The notes beneath the pieces were generated by a model. The model did no database searches. It worked only from the letters and a program-made list of their open reading frames with translations, and was not told the origin of the DNA. From Verrucomicrobiota bacterium (GTDB lineage Bacteria > Verrucomicrobiota > Verrucomicrobiia > Opitutales > Opitutaceae), in assembly GCA_016871755.1 (NCBI GenBank), contig VHCJ01000002.1, positions 62,001 through 126,000 on the forward strand: DNA of 64,000 nt, in the 5' to 3' direction. Positions 35,887 to 45,408 of this stretch are shown here, in pieces (the first letter of the stretch is position 1; the number at the start of each line of letters is the position of its first letter). The position numbers and the translations under genes were made by a program.

Positions 35887-36014
35887 CGAGGGGGGAAAAT
35901 CTCCGTCGTAAGCCTGATTCAGGCCGCACCGGACCGCAATCGGCAACCGTTGCTCCGGCCCTCCGGACCTCGACATGGGCAGCGGGCCTGCTTGAATGGG
36001 AAACCACCGCCGCC

Positions 36015-36566
36015 ATGCCCGACGTCCTCCTCCTCTCCGGCAGCCCATCCGCCACCTCCCGCTCCGTCGCCATCCTTCGCGCCACCGCCGAGTCGCTCGA
36101 ACGCGCCGGACTATCCACCGAGATCGTCAGCGTGCGCGACTTTCCCGCCGAGGATCTCATCTTCGGCCGCTGGGACAGCCCCGCGTTCACTGCGGCCAAG
36201 CAATCACTCGCCGCCGCGGCCGGCGTGGTCGTCAGCACGCCCATCTACAAGGCGTCCTACACCGCGGCTCTGAAGGGCTTCCTCGACATCCTGCCACAGC
36301 ATGCCCTGCGGGGGAAGGTGGTGCTGCCACTCGCGACCGGCGGCACGCTGGCCCACCTCCTCGCCATCGACTACGCCCTCAAGCCCGTCCTCTCCGTCCT
36401 CGGCGCCACCGAAATCCACCAAGGCGTCTATTCCACCGATGAACAGGTGCGGGTCACAACCGAGGGTCTGCTAACCCTTCACGACGAACTGCGGGCGCGC
36501 CATGACGCAGCCGTCGATCAGTTTGCCGCCGCCGTCCAGGCTCGCCTCGCATCTCGTCCGGAGTGA
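36015..36566 (+). CDS. ssuE: NADPH-dependent FMN reductase, SsuE type
   Basis: 183 aa, normal length. Flavodoxin-like fold with LLLSGSPSATSRSVAIL (FMN phosphate loop), VVVSTPIYKASYTAALKGFLDILPQHALRGKVVLPLATGGTLAHLLAIDYALKPVLSVLGA. This centre closely follows SsuE, which supplies FMNH2 to alkanesulfonate monooxygenase. No ssuD or ssuABC gene is near, so the partner is not known. Start ATG 36015. It is convergent with hrpB, 6 bp between stops. Confidence 0.85.
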   Translation: MPDVLLLSGSPSATSRSVAILRATAESLERAGLSTEIVSVRDFPAEDLIFGRWDSPAFTAAKQSLAAAAGVVVSTPIYKASYTAALKGFLDILPQHALRGKVVLPLATGGTLAHLLAIDYALKPVLSVLGATEIHQGVYSTDEQVRVTTEGLLTLHDELRARHDAAVDQFAAAVQARLASRPE

Positions 36567-36572
36567 CGGGCC

Positions 36573-39134
36573 CTAGCGCCACTCGTGCCGCGGATAGCGT
36601 CGCGAGAGCTCGGCGCGCACTTTCGGGTACATCTCGCTCCAGAAGCGCGTGAGGTCCTCGGTCACTTGGATCGGCCGATGGTTCGGCGCGAGCACCTCAA
36701 TCGTCACGGGCACCCGGCCGTGTCCGAGGGTAAAGCGGCCTTCGACGCCGTAGAGTTCCTGGATCCGGGCGCTGAGAATCGGCGGCCCTTCCGCGGCGTA
36801 CCGGATCCGCGAGCGCCGACCGTTCGCCATCGTCACCTTCTCCGGCAGGTACTCGTCGAGGACCGCCAGTTGCTCCGCCGTCAGCCAGTCGCGCAGGGTG
36901 GGCATGACTTCCTTCTCCTTCACCGCGCGGGCGCCGAGTTCGCCGTAGCAGATCTGCTCGATCAGCGTCGCCCGGTCCGCGTCCGTCAGCGGGTTCACCT
37001 CCAGTTCCGGGAACCACTCCGCCAGGCGGTTCACGCGCACGATCCACTGCTCCACGGATTCATCCCAGGCGTCGATCTTGACGCGCCCCGCCAGCACCTC
37101 CCGCGTCAGCAGGGCGGCCGCGTCGCTCAGCGGCGCCTCGTCCGAGGAAGCGCGGGCCTCGAGCACGAGGTCGCGGAAGCGCCGCTCGCGGCGCGAGACG
37201 ACCCGCTTGGCCTGTTCGTCATAAACGACTCCGCGGGTCTCGCGGTAATCCGCCGGAAACAGCTCCTTCAGCCAGGATTCCTCCACCGCGGTCGCGAGCG
37301 AGAGCAACACGTTCACCTCGCCTCCGCGTCCCTCGACCTCGCTGATCTCGGCGGCGACGAGCAACGGGCTGCGCTGGATCGCGCTCTCGCGGGCCAGGAG
37401 TCCGCGCCGCTGGTGAACCAACTCGCAGCGCAGCATCCCGGCATCGAGGCGGCGCGCGACCTGGTCGGAGAACCCCGCCAGCACGCAGCGGCGCACGGCG
37501 GCGCCATCGACCCGGCGCTCGCTCACGTCCAGTCCCTCCTTGCCGGCAATGTCGAGGAACTGCTCGAAGAGCGGCCCGACCTGACGCGCGCCCTGCGCGT
37601 GGATGCCGAGGCGGCGGCACGCTTCGACGGAGTAGCGCGCCGCGTCGGCGTAGCGCCACGCCCGCATGAGGAGGAAAAAGTCGCTTTCGGTCTCCGTTCC
37701 GAGCACCTCCTCGCGCGCATCCTCCACGTCGCGCGTCACGCCGCGCAGAAGAAAGTTCCGCCCCTGGGTCAGCGCCGCCATCAGCGCGACGGATCGGACG
37801 CAGCCGCGGGCGTCCGCCTCCAGCAGCATGCGGGCGTAGCGCGGATGGACCGGGAACCGCAGCATCTTGCGCCCGAGATCCGTGATTTCCCCGCCGCCGG
37901 AGGTCGCGTCGGTCGATGTCACGGCACCGAGGTCGACGAGCAGCGCCTCGGCCCGGGCCAGCGCCTTGGGGTCGGGCGACTCCAGCCACGGAAAGCCGGC
38001 AACGTCCGTGATCCCGCTCGCCTTGAGGGTCAGCACCACCTCCGCGAGGTCGAGGCGCCGCACCTCGGGAATTTCCTGGGGCGCGCGCTGCGCGTGCTCG
38101 CGCTCCGTCCAGAGGCGCACGCACACGCCGGGGGCGGTGCGCCCGGCGCGGCCCGCCCGTTGGTCCGCACTCGCCGCCGAAATCTTCTCTACCAACAGCG
38201 TGTTGATGCCGCGATGAGGGTCAAAGCGCGCCATCCGGGCGAGGCCGCTGTCGATCACCGAAGTCACCCCGTCGATCGTCAGCGAGGTTTCCGCGACATT
38301 GGTCGAGACGATGATCTTGCGCGTCTCCGTGCGCGCGACCGCCCGGTCCTGCGCCTCGGTCGGCAACTCGCCGTGCAGCGGGAGCACCACGCAGTCGCGG
38401 AGCCCCCGGAGCCCCTGGATCGCCTGCACCGTGCGGCTGATCTCATAGGCACCGGGCATGAAGACCAGCAGGTCACCCGCCGTCTGCGCCGCCAAGCGCT
38501 CACATTCGTGCGCGGCCGCGTCCCAGACCGCCTCGCCGGACGTATCGATGGAGCGCGGGAGGTATTCCACGCGCACCGGATGCGTACGCCCCTCCGAGAC
38601 GAACACCTCGCACGGCGCGAGGTACCCGCGCAACGCGCCCGCGTCGAGAGTCGCTGACATCACGATAATGCGCAGATCCGGCCGGAGGGAGCGCTGAATC
38701 TGCAGCGCCCGCGCCAGCGAGATGTCCCCGTACAGGTGCCGCTCGTGAAACTCGTCGAACACCAACGCGCTCACCCCGCGCAACCGCGGGTCAGCGCTCA
38801 TCTGCCGCAGGAGCACCCCCTCCGTGACGAAGCGGATGCGCGTCGCCGGTCCCACCCGCGATTCCAGCCGGATCTGATAGCCCACGACGCCCCCGAGCGG
38901 AGAGTCCAGTTCCTCGGCCACCCGACGGGCGAGGAGCCGCGTGGCCAGTCGCCGCGGCTGGAGCACGACGACCTCGCCACGCTCTCCCAGCACCCCTCCG
39001 GCGAGCAGCATCTTGGGCAACTGGGTCGATTTTCCCGAGCCGGTCGGCGCCTGCACGATCAACCGCCCCTCGCGCCGGACAGCGTCGAGGATGCGGGTCT
39101 CCAACTCGTAAATCGGGAGCGCACGTGGATCCAT
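36573..39134 (-). CDS. hrpB: ATP-dependent RNA helicase HrpB
   Basis: 853 aa DEAH/RHA helicase. Motif I VQAPTGSGKSTQLPKML, motif II VFDEFHERHLYGD (DEFH, typical of HrpB), motif III MSATLDAGAL, motif VI ADQRAGRAGRTAPGVCVRLW. The HA2 winged helix and the HrpB C-terminal domain follow (ILSARIQELYGVEGRFTLGHGRVPVTIEVLAPNHRPIQVTEDL...FW..MYPKVRAELSRRYPRHEW), a strong family signature. The precise substrate is unknown. The start is ATG 39134; a GTG at 39146 would add four residues. Its upstream region is shared with the DnaA-box-like cluster at 39.2 kb. Confidence 0.94.
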   Translation of the reverse strand: MDPRALPIYELETRILDAVRREGRLIVQAPTGSGKSTQLPKMLLAGGVLGERGEVVVLQPRRLATRLLARRVAEELDSPLGGVVGYQIRLESRVGPATRIRFVTEGVLLRQMSADPRLRGVSALVFDEFHERHLYGDISLARALQIQRSLRPDLRIIVMSATLDAGALRGYLAPCEVFVSEGRTHPVRVEYLPRSIDTSGEAVWDAAAHECERLAAQTAGDLLVFMPGAYEISRTVQAIQGLRGLRDCVVLPLHGELPTEAQDRAVARTETRKIIVSTNVAETSLTIDGVTSVIDSGLARMARFDPHRGINTLLVEKISAASADQRAGRAGRTAPGVCVRLWTEREHAQRAPQEIPEVRRLDLAEVVLTLKASGITDVAGFPWLESPDPKALARAEALLVDLGAVTSTDATSGGGEITDLGRKMLRFPVHPRYARMLLEADARGCVRSVALMAALTQGRNFLLRGVTRDVEDAREEVLGTETESDFFLLMRAWRYADAARYSVEACRRLGIHAQGARQVGPLFEQFLDIAGKEGLDVSERRVDGAAVRRCVLAGFSDQVARRLDAGMLRCELVHQRRGLLARESAIQRSPLLVAAEISEVEGRGGEVNVLLSLATAVEESWLKELFPADYRETRGVVYDEQAKRVVSRRERRFRDLVLEARASSDEAPLSDAAALLTREVLAGRVKIDAWDESVEQWIVRVNRLAEWFPELEVNPLTDADRATLIEQICYGELGARAVKEKEVMPTLRDWLTAEQLAVLDEYLPEKVTMANGRRSRIRYAAEGPPILSARIQELYGVEGRFTLGHGRVPVTIEVLAPNHRPIQVTEDLTRFWSEMYPKVRAELSRRYPRHEWR

Positions 39135-39209
39135 GCCAACGGCCACACAATCGCCTCCCCTATCTCGCTGGCAAGTCGCGCTTTCCAGAGTGCGGGGACC
39201 GTTCGCCCG

Positions 39210-39273
39210 CCGGTGAATAACCGGTGAACAACGTTATTCACAAGATACGCACAAGTGCTTTCTTAGTGAACAA
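39210..39273. repeat. Cluster of DnaA-box-like 9-mers with 11-bp spacing
   Basis: An 11-bp tandem repeat, CCGGTGAATAA then CCGGTGAACAA, occupies 39210-39231. On the minus strand these contain TTATTCACC and TTGTTCACC. TTATTCACA at 39234-39242 on the plus strand matches the DnaA-box consensus TTATNCACA exactly. A weaker ATACGCACA begins at 39245, so four 9-mers start at 39212, 39223, 39234 and 39245, one helical turn apart. A further minus-strand TTGTTCACT lies at 39265-39273. A T-rich tract (39281-39302) follows, as at DNA-unwinding elements. No dnaA gene is in the window. Confidence 0.5.
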
Positions 39274-39382
39274 CTTACGTCATTTTTTTCTTTCCATTTT
39301 TTGGGGTCCGGACATGGATTGCCTTGTTCCTTGATAGAACAGTCGAGACCACGGCGGCATGAAAAACCCGCCGCAGGGCGAC

Positions 39383-39391
39383 TGGGATAAT
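39383..39391 (+). promoter_or_regulatory. Possible extended -10 element for the structured RNA
   Basis: TGGGATAAT reads as TGn plus a TATAAT-like hexamer (GATAAT). It would place transcription start near 39398, just before the first strong helix of the candidate RNA. No -35 element is visible at the normal distance, which an extended -10 promoter can tolerate. Confidence 0.35.
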
Positions 39392-39397
39392 CCCGGG

Positions 39398-40192
39398 TGA
39401 CCGGGGAACGGAGGGAGGCAGCTGGTGCCTTCTTCCCCTCGGGGGTGCGCAAGCGCCTCCACAGGCACATATCACCAGCTCCTCTGGACGGTGTCGTGAC
39501 CGTGCCAGTTGCCACGAATCAGGAGCTGTGCGGCCAGGAGCGAAGCAGAAACCGCCCCCGCGCCGAGTCAGGTTCACGGACCGTTTCGATCCGTGAGCCG
39601 ACGCAGTTACCCAGAGGGTTACGGCTGCTACTGCGCAGACCAGCACGCATGTGCGTTGTCCGGCGGGATCCCCCCGCCAGAAGGCCTCCTCCTCACAGAG
39701 CGAGGCGCGCAAGGACGACGTGGATGCGGGGAGCGAGCGGGCCCGGCAAAGCCCGCGAAACCTCCTTCGTTTGGGGCGGCGTCGCCAACCGGCGTCACCC
39801 AACTGCAAGTCCGAAAGCAGCCTGAGAGTTAAGAGGCTAGACCCGTAGCACGGGGCCAACGCCCGGCCAAAAGCCGGGGCCGTCCCCGCGAGCACGGTGC
39901 CGACGCGAAACAACCAAGTTGCAGGCGTGTCAGCACCTCGTCCGGCGAGCCGTTCCCGGCAGGGAACGTACGATCTGGGCGCAGAGGCCTCACTCAAAAT
40001 CCCACCCCGCAAGGGACGGGACGGTCCCGCCATGAGACCGACAGCCGTGCGCTGCCGCACGGAGTGGCGTCGGGAAGCACACCGCCCGCGAAAGCGAGAG
40101 CGCCCAAGGTGTGCGACGGGGAAGAGCGCGTGGCGAACGCCCACTCCCAAGTTTGGCCCCGGGACCGCAAGGTCCCGGGGCCTTCTCTTTTT
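39398..40192 (+). ncRNA. Candidate large structured non-coding RNA, unassigned family
   Basis: About 790 bp with no plausible protein gene but many perfect hairpins on the plus strand. Examples: AGCTGGTG 39420-39427 with CACCAGCT 39473-39480; GGTGC-GCAA-GCGCC 39444-39457; CTGGACGGT with ACCGT(g)CCAG 39484-39508; GGTTCACGGA 39571-39580 with TCCGTGAGCC 39590-39599; GGCGGG/CCCGCC 39662-39678; GCGGGC/GCCCGC 39737-39756; CCCGGC/GCCGGG 39862-39878; CGTTCCC-GGCA-GGGAACG 39951-39968. Also CCGAC...GTCGG 40038-40073, enclosing CCGTGCG-CTGC-CGCACGG, and GCACACC/GGTGTGC 40077-40114. It ends at an intrinsic terminator. The hallmark sequences of RNase P RNA, tmRNA, SRP RNA and 16S/23S rRNA are not present. 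The 5' end is a guess from a -10-like element. It could be more than one transcript. Confidence 0.65.
40155..40192 (+). terminator. Strong intrinsic terminator
   Basis: GGCCCCGGGACC, loop GCAA, GGTCCCGGGGCC: a perfect 12-bp stem with a GNRA tetraloop, followed by TTCTCTTTTT. The T-tract is on the plus strand only, which fixes the direction of the upstream RNA. No plus-strand protein gene lies between it and hrpB, so it must terminate a non-coding transcript. Confidence 0.9.
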
Positions 40193-40391
40193 CAGCCCCG
40201 GACACGGTGCGGGCGCGGATCGCGGACGCCACCGGCACGGTGCAGACCTTGCAAGCACCTTGCGGTGAATTCGGCCGGGGCTGGGATTTCGCGACCGGAA
40301 TGGCACGCTCCGGCCCCGCCTTCCGCCTTGCCAATCCCCCGGGCGGGCCGCACGGTCTTCGGTTTTTCGAGTCGCCGCTCCGCGCCGTCCC

Positions 40392-42209
40392 ATGAACCAG
40401 AACATCCGCAACATCGCCATCATCGCCCACGTCGACCACGGGAAGACCACCCTCGTCGACAAACTGCTCAAGGAAGGCGGGGTCTACCGGGCCAACCAGC
40501 AGGTCGAGGAGCGCGTCATGGACTCGATGGACCTCGAGAAGGAGAAGGGCATCACGATCAAGGCGAAGAACACGTCCGTCCACTGGCGCGACAAGACGAT
40601 CAACATCGTCGACACCCCCGGCCACGCCGACTTCGGCGGTGAGGTCGAACGCGCCCTCCGCATGGTCGATGGCGTGCTCCTCGTCGTCGATGCCTACGAC
40701 GGGCCCCAGGCCCAGACGCGCTTCGTGCTGCGCAAGGCCCTCGCCCACGGGCTCAAGGTCGTGCTGGTCATCAACAAGATCGACCGCGACAACGCCGACC
40801 CGAAGAAGATGTACGACAAGGTGCTGGAGCTCCTCCTCGAGCTCAACGCCTCCGAGGAGCAGTTCGATGCCCCGGTCGTGTACGGCTCCGGCCGCGACGG
40901 CTACATGATGTACCACCTCGGTGACGAGCGGAAGGACATGACGCCGCTGTTCGAGACCATCCTCGACCACGTCCCGCCGCCGTTCGCGAAGCCGTCGGAG
41001 CCGTTCCACATGCTCGTGTCGAACATCGACTGGAGCGACTACGTCGGCCGTATCGCCGTGGGCAAGATCCTCGGGGGCCAGGTGAAGGTCGGCGACCCGG
41101 TCTTCGTCATCCGCCACGCGACCGGGCAGCGGGTCCGGGCCAAGATTTCCAAGGTCTTCGAATTCACCGGTCTCGGCACCCGCGAGAGCGACAACGCCGT
41201 CGCCGGCAACATCGTCGGCCTCGCCGGCTTCGAGGATGTCGACATCGGCGACACCCTGACCATCGAGGAGGCGGGACACGCGCTGCCCTTCGCGCAGATC
41301 GATCCGCCGACGCTGGAAATGCAGTTCTGCGTGAACGATGGCCCGCTCGTCGGCAAGGAGGGCAAGCTCGTCACGTCCCGCCAACTGCGCGAGCGTCTGT
41401 TCCGCGAGCTCAAGACCAACGTCTCGATCCACGTCGAGGACAGCGAAAAGGCCGGCGTCAACAACGTGAAGGCCCGCGGCGCCATGCAGATCGCCGTCCT
41501 CGTCGAGACGATGCGCCGCGAGGGCTTCGAGCTCCTCGTCTCCCGCCCAACCGTCATCGAGCGCGTCGAGAACGGTCAGCGTCTCGAGCCCTACGAGACC
41601 GTCTGGATCGAAGTCCCCGATGAATGCGTGGGTTCCATCATGCAGAACCTCGCCAACCGGCGCGGTCTGATGACCAACATGGAGAAGCTCCCCCACTCCA
41701 CCATGATCGAGGCCACGATCACCACCCGCGGACTCATCGGCCTGGAAATCGATGTGGTCAACGCCACCAGCGGCCGCGGGGTGATGAGTCACCTCTTCAA
41801 GGAGTACGGTCCGTACGCGGGCGAGGTCCTGACCCGCCTGTCGGGCACGATCATCGCCACCGACCCGGGCCTGACCACGGCCTACGCGCTCGAGATGGTG
41901 CAGGAACGCGGCAAACTCTTCGTCGGTCCCGGCGAGGAGGTCTACGAGGGCATGATCGTGGGCGAGAATCCGCGCAACGAGGACATCCAGGTCAACGCCG
42001 TCCGCGCCAAGCAGCTCACCAACTTCCGTTCGCAGGGCGAAGGCAAGGGCATCCAGCTGACGCCTCCGACGAAGCTGTCCTTGGAGCGCGCCATTGAGTA
42101 CATCGCCGCCGACGAATTCGTCGAGGTGACGCCCAAGAACCTCCGGCTGCGCAAGCGGATCCTGGCCTCGACCGAGCGCCGCAAGGCGGAGCGCGCCGGG
42201 AAGACCTAG
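40392..42209 (+). CDS. typA: Ribosome-associated GTPase TypA/BipA
   Basis: 605 aa, normal length. Translational GTPase: G1 [16 protein letters not shown], switch [19 protein letters not shown]4 [13 protein letters not shown]-like domains II, III and V follow ([28 protein letters not shown]...), then the BipA-specific C-terminal domain ([50 protein letters not shown]). It acts in ribosome assembly and stress adaptation. Start ATG 40392 lies 199 bp after the strong terminator at 40155-40192; this gap is C/G-rich and no clear promoter was found in it. Confidence 0.97.
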   Translation: MNQNIRNIAIIAHVDHGKTTLVDKLLKEGGVYRANQQVEERVMDSMDLEKEKGITIKAKNTSVHWRDKTINIVDTPGHADFGGEVERALRMVDGVLLVVDAYDGPQAQTRFVLRKALAHGLKVVLVINKIDRDNADPKKMYDKVLELLLELNASEEQFDAPVVYGSGRDGYMMYHLGDERKDMTPLFETILDHVPPPFAKPSEPFHMLVSNIDWSDYVGRIAVGKILGGQVKVGDPVFVIRHATGQRVRAKISKVFEFTGLGTRESDNAVAGNIVGLAGFEDVDIGDTLTIEEAGHALPFAQIDPPTLEMQFCVNDGPLVGKEGKLVTSRQLRERLFRELKTNVSIHVEDSEKAGVNNVKARGAMQIAVLVETMRREGFELLVSRPTVIERVENGQRLEPYETVWIEVPDECVGSIMQNLANRRGLMTNMEKLPHSTMIEATITTRGLIGLEIDVVNATSGRGVMSHLFKEYGPYAGEVLTRLSGTIIATDPGLTTAYALEMVQERGKLFVGPGEEVYEGMIVGENPRNEDIQVNAVRAKQLTNFRSQGEGKGIQLTPPTKLSLERAIEYIAADEFVEVTPKNLRLRKRILASTERRKAERAGKT

Positions 42210-42239
42210 GCCGGCGCCGCGCGGCTCCCGCGCCCGGGC

Positions 42240-45200
42240 TCAGCGCGCCGGTTCCGCTTGGCCTTCTTCGCGGGCGGTCTCGCGCTCGATCTCCTGCGCC
42301 TTCCGCAGGCCGTGCGCGCTGCCGTGCCCGGTCACCCACACGACCGCACGGTCGATGAGGATGTACACCGCTGGCACCACGAAGAGGGAGATCACCGTCG
42401 CCAGCGACAGCCCGCCCACAATCACGAGGCCCATCGGGTTGCGGGTCTCCGCCCCGGCCCCGGTCGCGAACGCGATCGGCACGGCGCCCAGGACCGTCGC
42501 GATGGAGGTCATGAGGATGGGGCGAAAGCGGAGGGTCGCCGCCTCGTAAGCCGCGTCCGCCGCGCTGCGCCCGGCCAGTTGGAGTTCATTGGCGAACTCG
42601 ACGATGAGGATGCCGTTCTTCGCCACGAGGCCGATCAGCATGATCAGCCCGAAGCGGGAGAAGAGGTTATCCGTCATCGCCGGTCCCCAGTAGCGGGTGC
42701 TGTAAAGAACGATGAGCCCGCCTGAGATCGCGAGGATGATGCCGCTGAAAATCGTGATGGGATGCACCCACGACTCGAACTGCGCCGCGAGGATCAGGAA
42801 GGTGAAGACGAGCGCGAGGCCGAAGAGCATGAAGGTGTCGCTCGTGCTCTCCACGAAGTCCCGCGTCTCCCCATCCCACGTGTACCGGTAGCCCGGCGGA
42901 AGGATCGCGCCCGCCTTCGCCTCCATGAAGGCGATGCCGTCACCCATCGTCCGACCCGGGGCCAATTGGCCGGAGACCGTCACCGAGCGCATCCGGTTCA
43001 AATGCGGGTAACTCTCCGGCACCACCGCCTCATCGTAGGTCACCAGATTCACCAGTTGCACCAACTGCCCGTCGCGCGAGCGGACGTACAGCCTGCCGAG
43101 GTCGGCCGGCGTCACCCGCTTCTCGTCCTCGACCCGGATGACGACGTCGTACTGCTGGTTGCCACGCTGGAACTGGGTGACGCGCTTGCCACCCATGAGG
43201 GTCTCAAGCGTGTTCGCGATCTCGCTCACCGGGACCTTGAGGTCGGCCGCCTTGGCGCGATCGATCCGGACCTCAATCTGCGGCTTGGTCGGCTGTGGAT
43301 CGACGCGCGGTTGCACGAACACCCCACTGGTCCGCATTTCCTCGAGAAACGCGGCCCCCGCCTTCTGCAGGGTCGGGAAATCCGCGCCCTGCAGGACCAT
43401 CTGCAGTCCGGGGAGGTCTCGACGGTTTCCGAGCGGGCGGATCGGCGTCGGAAAGGCCTGCCCACCCGTGATCTTCGCGGCGAAGGCCCGCCGGACTTCC
43501 TCGATGACTTCCTGAGTCTTGCGCGAGCGCTCCTCCCACGGCTTCAGGGTGGCGAAAATGAAGGCCCGGCCTTCACCGGCGCGGTGGAAGGTGCGCTCGA
43601 CCTCCGGGATGCCGAGGATGATCTGCTCCATCTCCCACGAGTAGGTGATCGAGTAGAACGGGGTCGCCCCCACCGGCGGGACGAACTGCGCGGTGAAGAT
43701 GCCGCGGTCCTCCAGCGGAATCAGTTCGCGCTGCAGCTTCGTGTAGAGCCAGGGACCGAGGGCCGCGAACAGGAGCGCGAAGAGCAGCACCGGAGCCTTG
43801 GCACGCAGCGATCCGCGCAGCGACGCGGCGTAGACTGCGTTCAGCCACGCAAAGGCGGGTTCCGTCTTCCGATAGAGCCAGCCATGCCGCACCGCACCGC
43901 GCTCATCGCGCTTCGCCGCCAGCATGCGCGAACACAGCATCGGCGTCAGCGTCAGGGCCACGAACGCCGACACCAGCACCGCGATCGCCAGCGTGAATCC
44001 GAATTCGTAGAACAGGCGACCGGTCTGACCCGACTGGAACGCCACCGGCACGAACACCGCCGCCAAGGTGAGCGTCGTCGCAATCACCGCGAACGCCACC
44101 TGCCGGGCGCCGTGCACCGCCGCCGCGATCGGTCGCTCCCCCAACTCGATCCGGCGGTAGATGTTCTCGAGCATGACAATGGCGTCGTCGACCACGAGCC
44201 CGACCGCCAGCACCAGCGCCAGCAGGGTCAGGACGTTGAGCGAAAAGCCCAGCCAGCTCATCACCGCGAAGGCTCCGACCAGCGAAACGGGGATCGCCAG
44301 CAGCGGAATGAGGGTTGCGCGCCAGTCGCGCAGGAACACGAAGAGAACGAGGATGACGAGCACCGTCGCCTCAATCAGGGTGCGGTACACTTCCTGCACC
44401 GATCGTTCCACGAAGATGCTGGTGTCGTAAGAAAGCGTCAGGGTCACACCCTCCGGCAGCTCCGCCCGGATCAGCGGGATCATCGCCTTGATCGCCCGCG
44501 AGACGTCGAGAAGGTTCGCCTGGGACTGACGCAACACCTGCACGCCCACCGCCGGCTGGCCCTTGAAGAAGGACTCGCTGCGCGCGTCGTTGATCCCGGC
44601 TCCGAGTTCGACCCGACCAACGTCGCGGAACTTCACCTGATAGCCGCCCTTCACCGCGAGCACCAGGTTCTCGAAGTCCGCGACCTCCGCCATGTTGCCC
44701 TGCACGCGGACGGTGAACTCCCGCGCCACCGACTCGATCCGCCCGCCGGGGATCTCGACGTTCTGCTGCCGAAGGGCCGACTCAATGTCCGCCACGGTCA
44801 GGGCGTAGGAGGCGAGCCGGTCCGAATCCACCCAGAGCCGCATCGTGTAGCGTGGCCCGCGGATGAGCACCGATCCCGCACCGGGCACGGTCTGCAACCG
44901 CTGCACCGCCAGGCGGTCCGCGAAGTCGTAGAGTTCCAACCGGGAGTACTTCTCCGAGGTGAAGGACATCGACAGGATCGGGTTCGAGTCGGCCTCGACC
45001 TTCGAGACCTGCGACTCGCGCGCCTCCTGCGGAAGATTGCCGCGCGCCCGGCTGACGCGGTCGCGGACGTCGTTCGCCGCTTCGTCCAGATTGCGGCCGA
45101 GCAGGAACTCGAGGGTGATGCGCGACTGCGCCTCAGTCGAACTCGAGCGCATCAGCCGGATGCCATCGATCGCCGAGAGCTCCTTCTCGAGGGGTTCCGT

Positions 45201-45389
45201 GATCTTTGACTCGACCACCTCCGCCGAGGCACCGGGATAGAAGGTCTCCACCGAGATAACCGGGATGTCGGTCATCGGATACTCGCGGACCGGGAGATTC
45301 CGGAACGAGAGTCCGCCGACGAGGAGGATCAGGATCGAAGCGACAAGACAGATGACCGGACGCTTGATCGAGAGATCGGACAGGATCAT
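42240..45389 (-). CDS. RND efflux pump inner-membrane permease (HAE-1/AcrB-like)
   Basis: 1049 aa, normal length for an RND transporter. N-terminus LSDLSIKRPVICLVASILILLVGGLSFRNLPVREYPMTDIPVISVETFYPGASAEVVE. The proton-relay helix has the double Asp in LALVLAVGLVVDDAIVMLENIYRRIELGE, preceded by the porter domain. The last transmembrane block includes LMIGLVAKNGILIVEFANEL and RFRPILMTSIATVLGAVPIAFATGAGAETRNPMGLVIVGGL. It drives export of drugs or other amphiphiles by proton exchange, with the adaptor encoded 19 bp upstream. No TolC channel is adjacent. Confidence 0.94.
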   Translation of the reverse strand: MILSDLSIKRPVICLVASILILLVGGLSFRNLPVREYPMTDIPVISVETFYPGASAEVVESKITEPLEKELSAIDGIRLMRSSSTEAQSRITLEFLLGRNLDEAANDVRDRVSRARGNLPQEARESQVSKVEADSNPILSMSFTSEKYSRLELYDFADRLAVQRLQTVPGAGSVLIRGPRYTMRLWVDSDRLASYALTVADIESALRQQNVEIPGGRIESVAREFTVRVQGNMAEVADFENLVLAVKGGYQVKFRDVGRVELGAGINDARSESFFKGQPAVGVQVLRQSQANLLDVSRAIKAMIPLIRAELPEGVTLTLSYDTSIFVERSVQEVYRTLIEATVLVILVLFVFLRDWRATLIPLLAIPVSLVGAFAVMSWLGFSLNVLTLLALVLAVGLVVDDAIVMLENIYRRIELGERPIAAAVHGARQVAFAVIATTLTLAAVFVPVAFQSGQTGRLFYEFGFTLAIAVLVSAFVALTLTPMLCSRMLAAKRDERGAVRHGWLYRKTEPAFAWLNAVYAASLRGSLRAKAPVLLFALLFAALGPWLYTKLQRELIPLEDRGIFTAQFVPPVGATPFYSITYSWEMEQIILGIPEVERTFHRAGEGRAFIFATLKPWEERSRKTQEVIEEVRRAFAAKITGGQAFPTPIRPLGNRRDLPGLQMVLQGADFPTLQKAGAAFLEEMRTSGVFVQPRVDPQPTKPQIEVRIDRAKAADLKVPVSEIANTLETLMGGKRVTQFQRGNQQYDVVIRVEDEKRVTPADLGRLYVRSRDGQLVQLVNLVTYDEAVVPESYPHLNRMRSVTVSGQLAPGRTMGDGIAFMEAKAGAILPPGYRYTWDGETRDFVESTSDTFMLFGLALVFTFLILAAQFESWVHPITIFSGIILAISGGLIVLYSTRYWGPAMTDNLFSRFGLIMLIGLVAKNGILIVEFANELQLAGRSAADAAYEAATLRFRPILMTSIATVLGAVPIAFATGAGAETRNPMGLVIVGGLSLATVISLFVVPAVYILIDRAVVWVTGHGSAHGLRKAQEIERETAREEGQAEPAR

Positions 45390-45408
45390 GGGCGGGGGGG
45401 CGCGGGGA

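Noticed and set aside
39901-39925. ACAACCAAGTTG in the structured RNA as a third copy of the 52/55-kb palindrome
   Set aside because: It lacks the right arm (AAGTTGC instead of AAGGTTGTA), and it is part of an RNA stem that pairs GACGC with GCGTGTC.
39944-39975. Sequence resembling group II intron domain V (GAGCCGT ... CGTACG) within the structured RNA
   Set aside because: The lower stem cannot pair: the C of the AGC triad would face A, and the 3' strand reads GATC instead of GGTTC. A simple 7-bp hairpin CGTTCCC-GGCA-GGGAACG explains the sequence better.
39398-40192. Assignment of the structured region as RNase P RNA or tmRNA
   Set aside because: The P4 core GAGGAAAGTCC and ACAGAA..GGCTTA of RNase P, the TTCGACGG and GGTTCGANTCC elements of tmRNA and a tag reading frame are all absent on both strands.
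39275-40471. Long minus-strand open frame of 398 codons across the hrpB-typA gap
   Set aside because: The translation is Arg/Pro/Ser-rich with no domain pattern, runs antisense to a strong terminator and to typA's start, and is explained by stop-poor GC-rich DNA.
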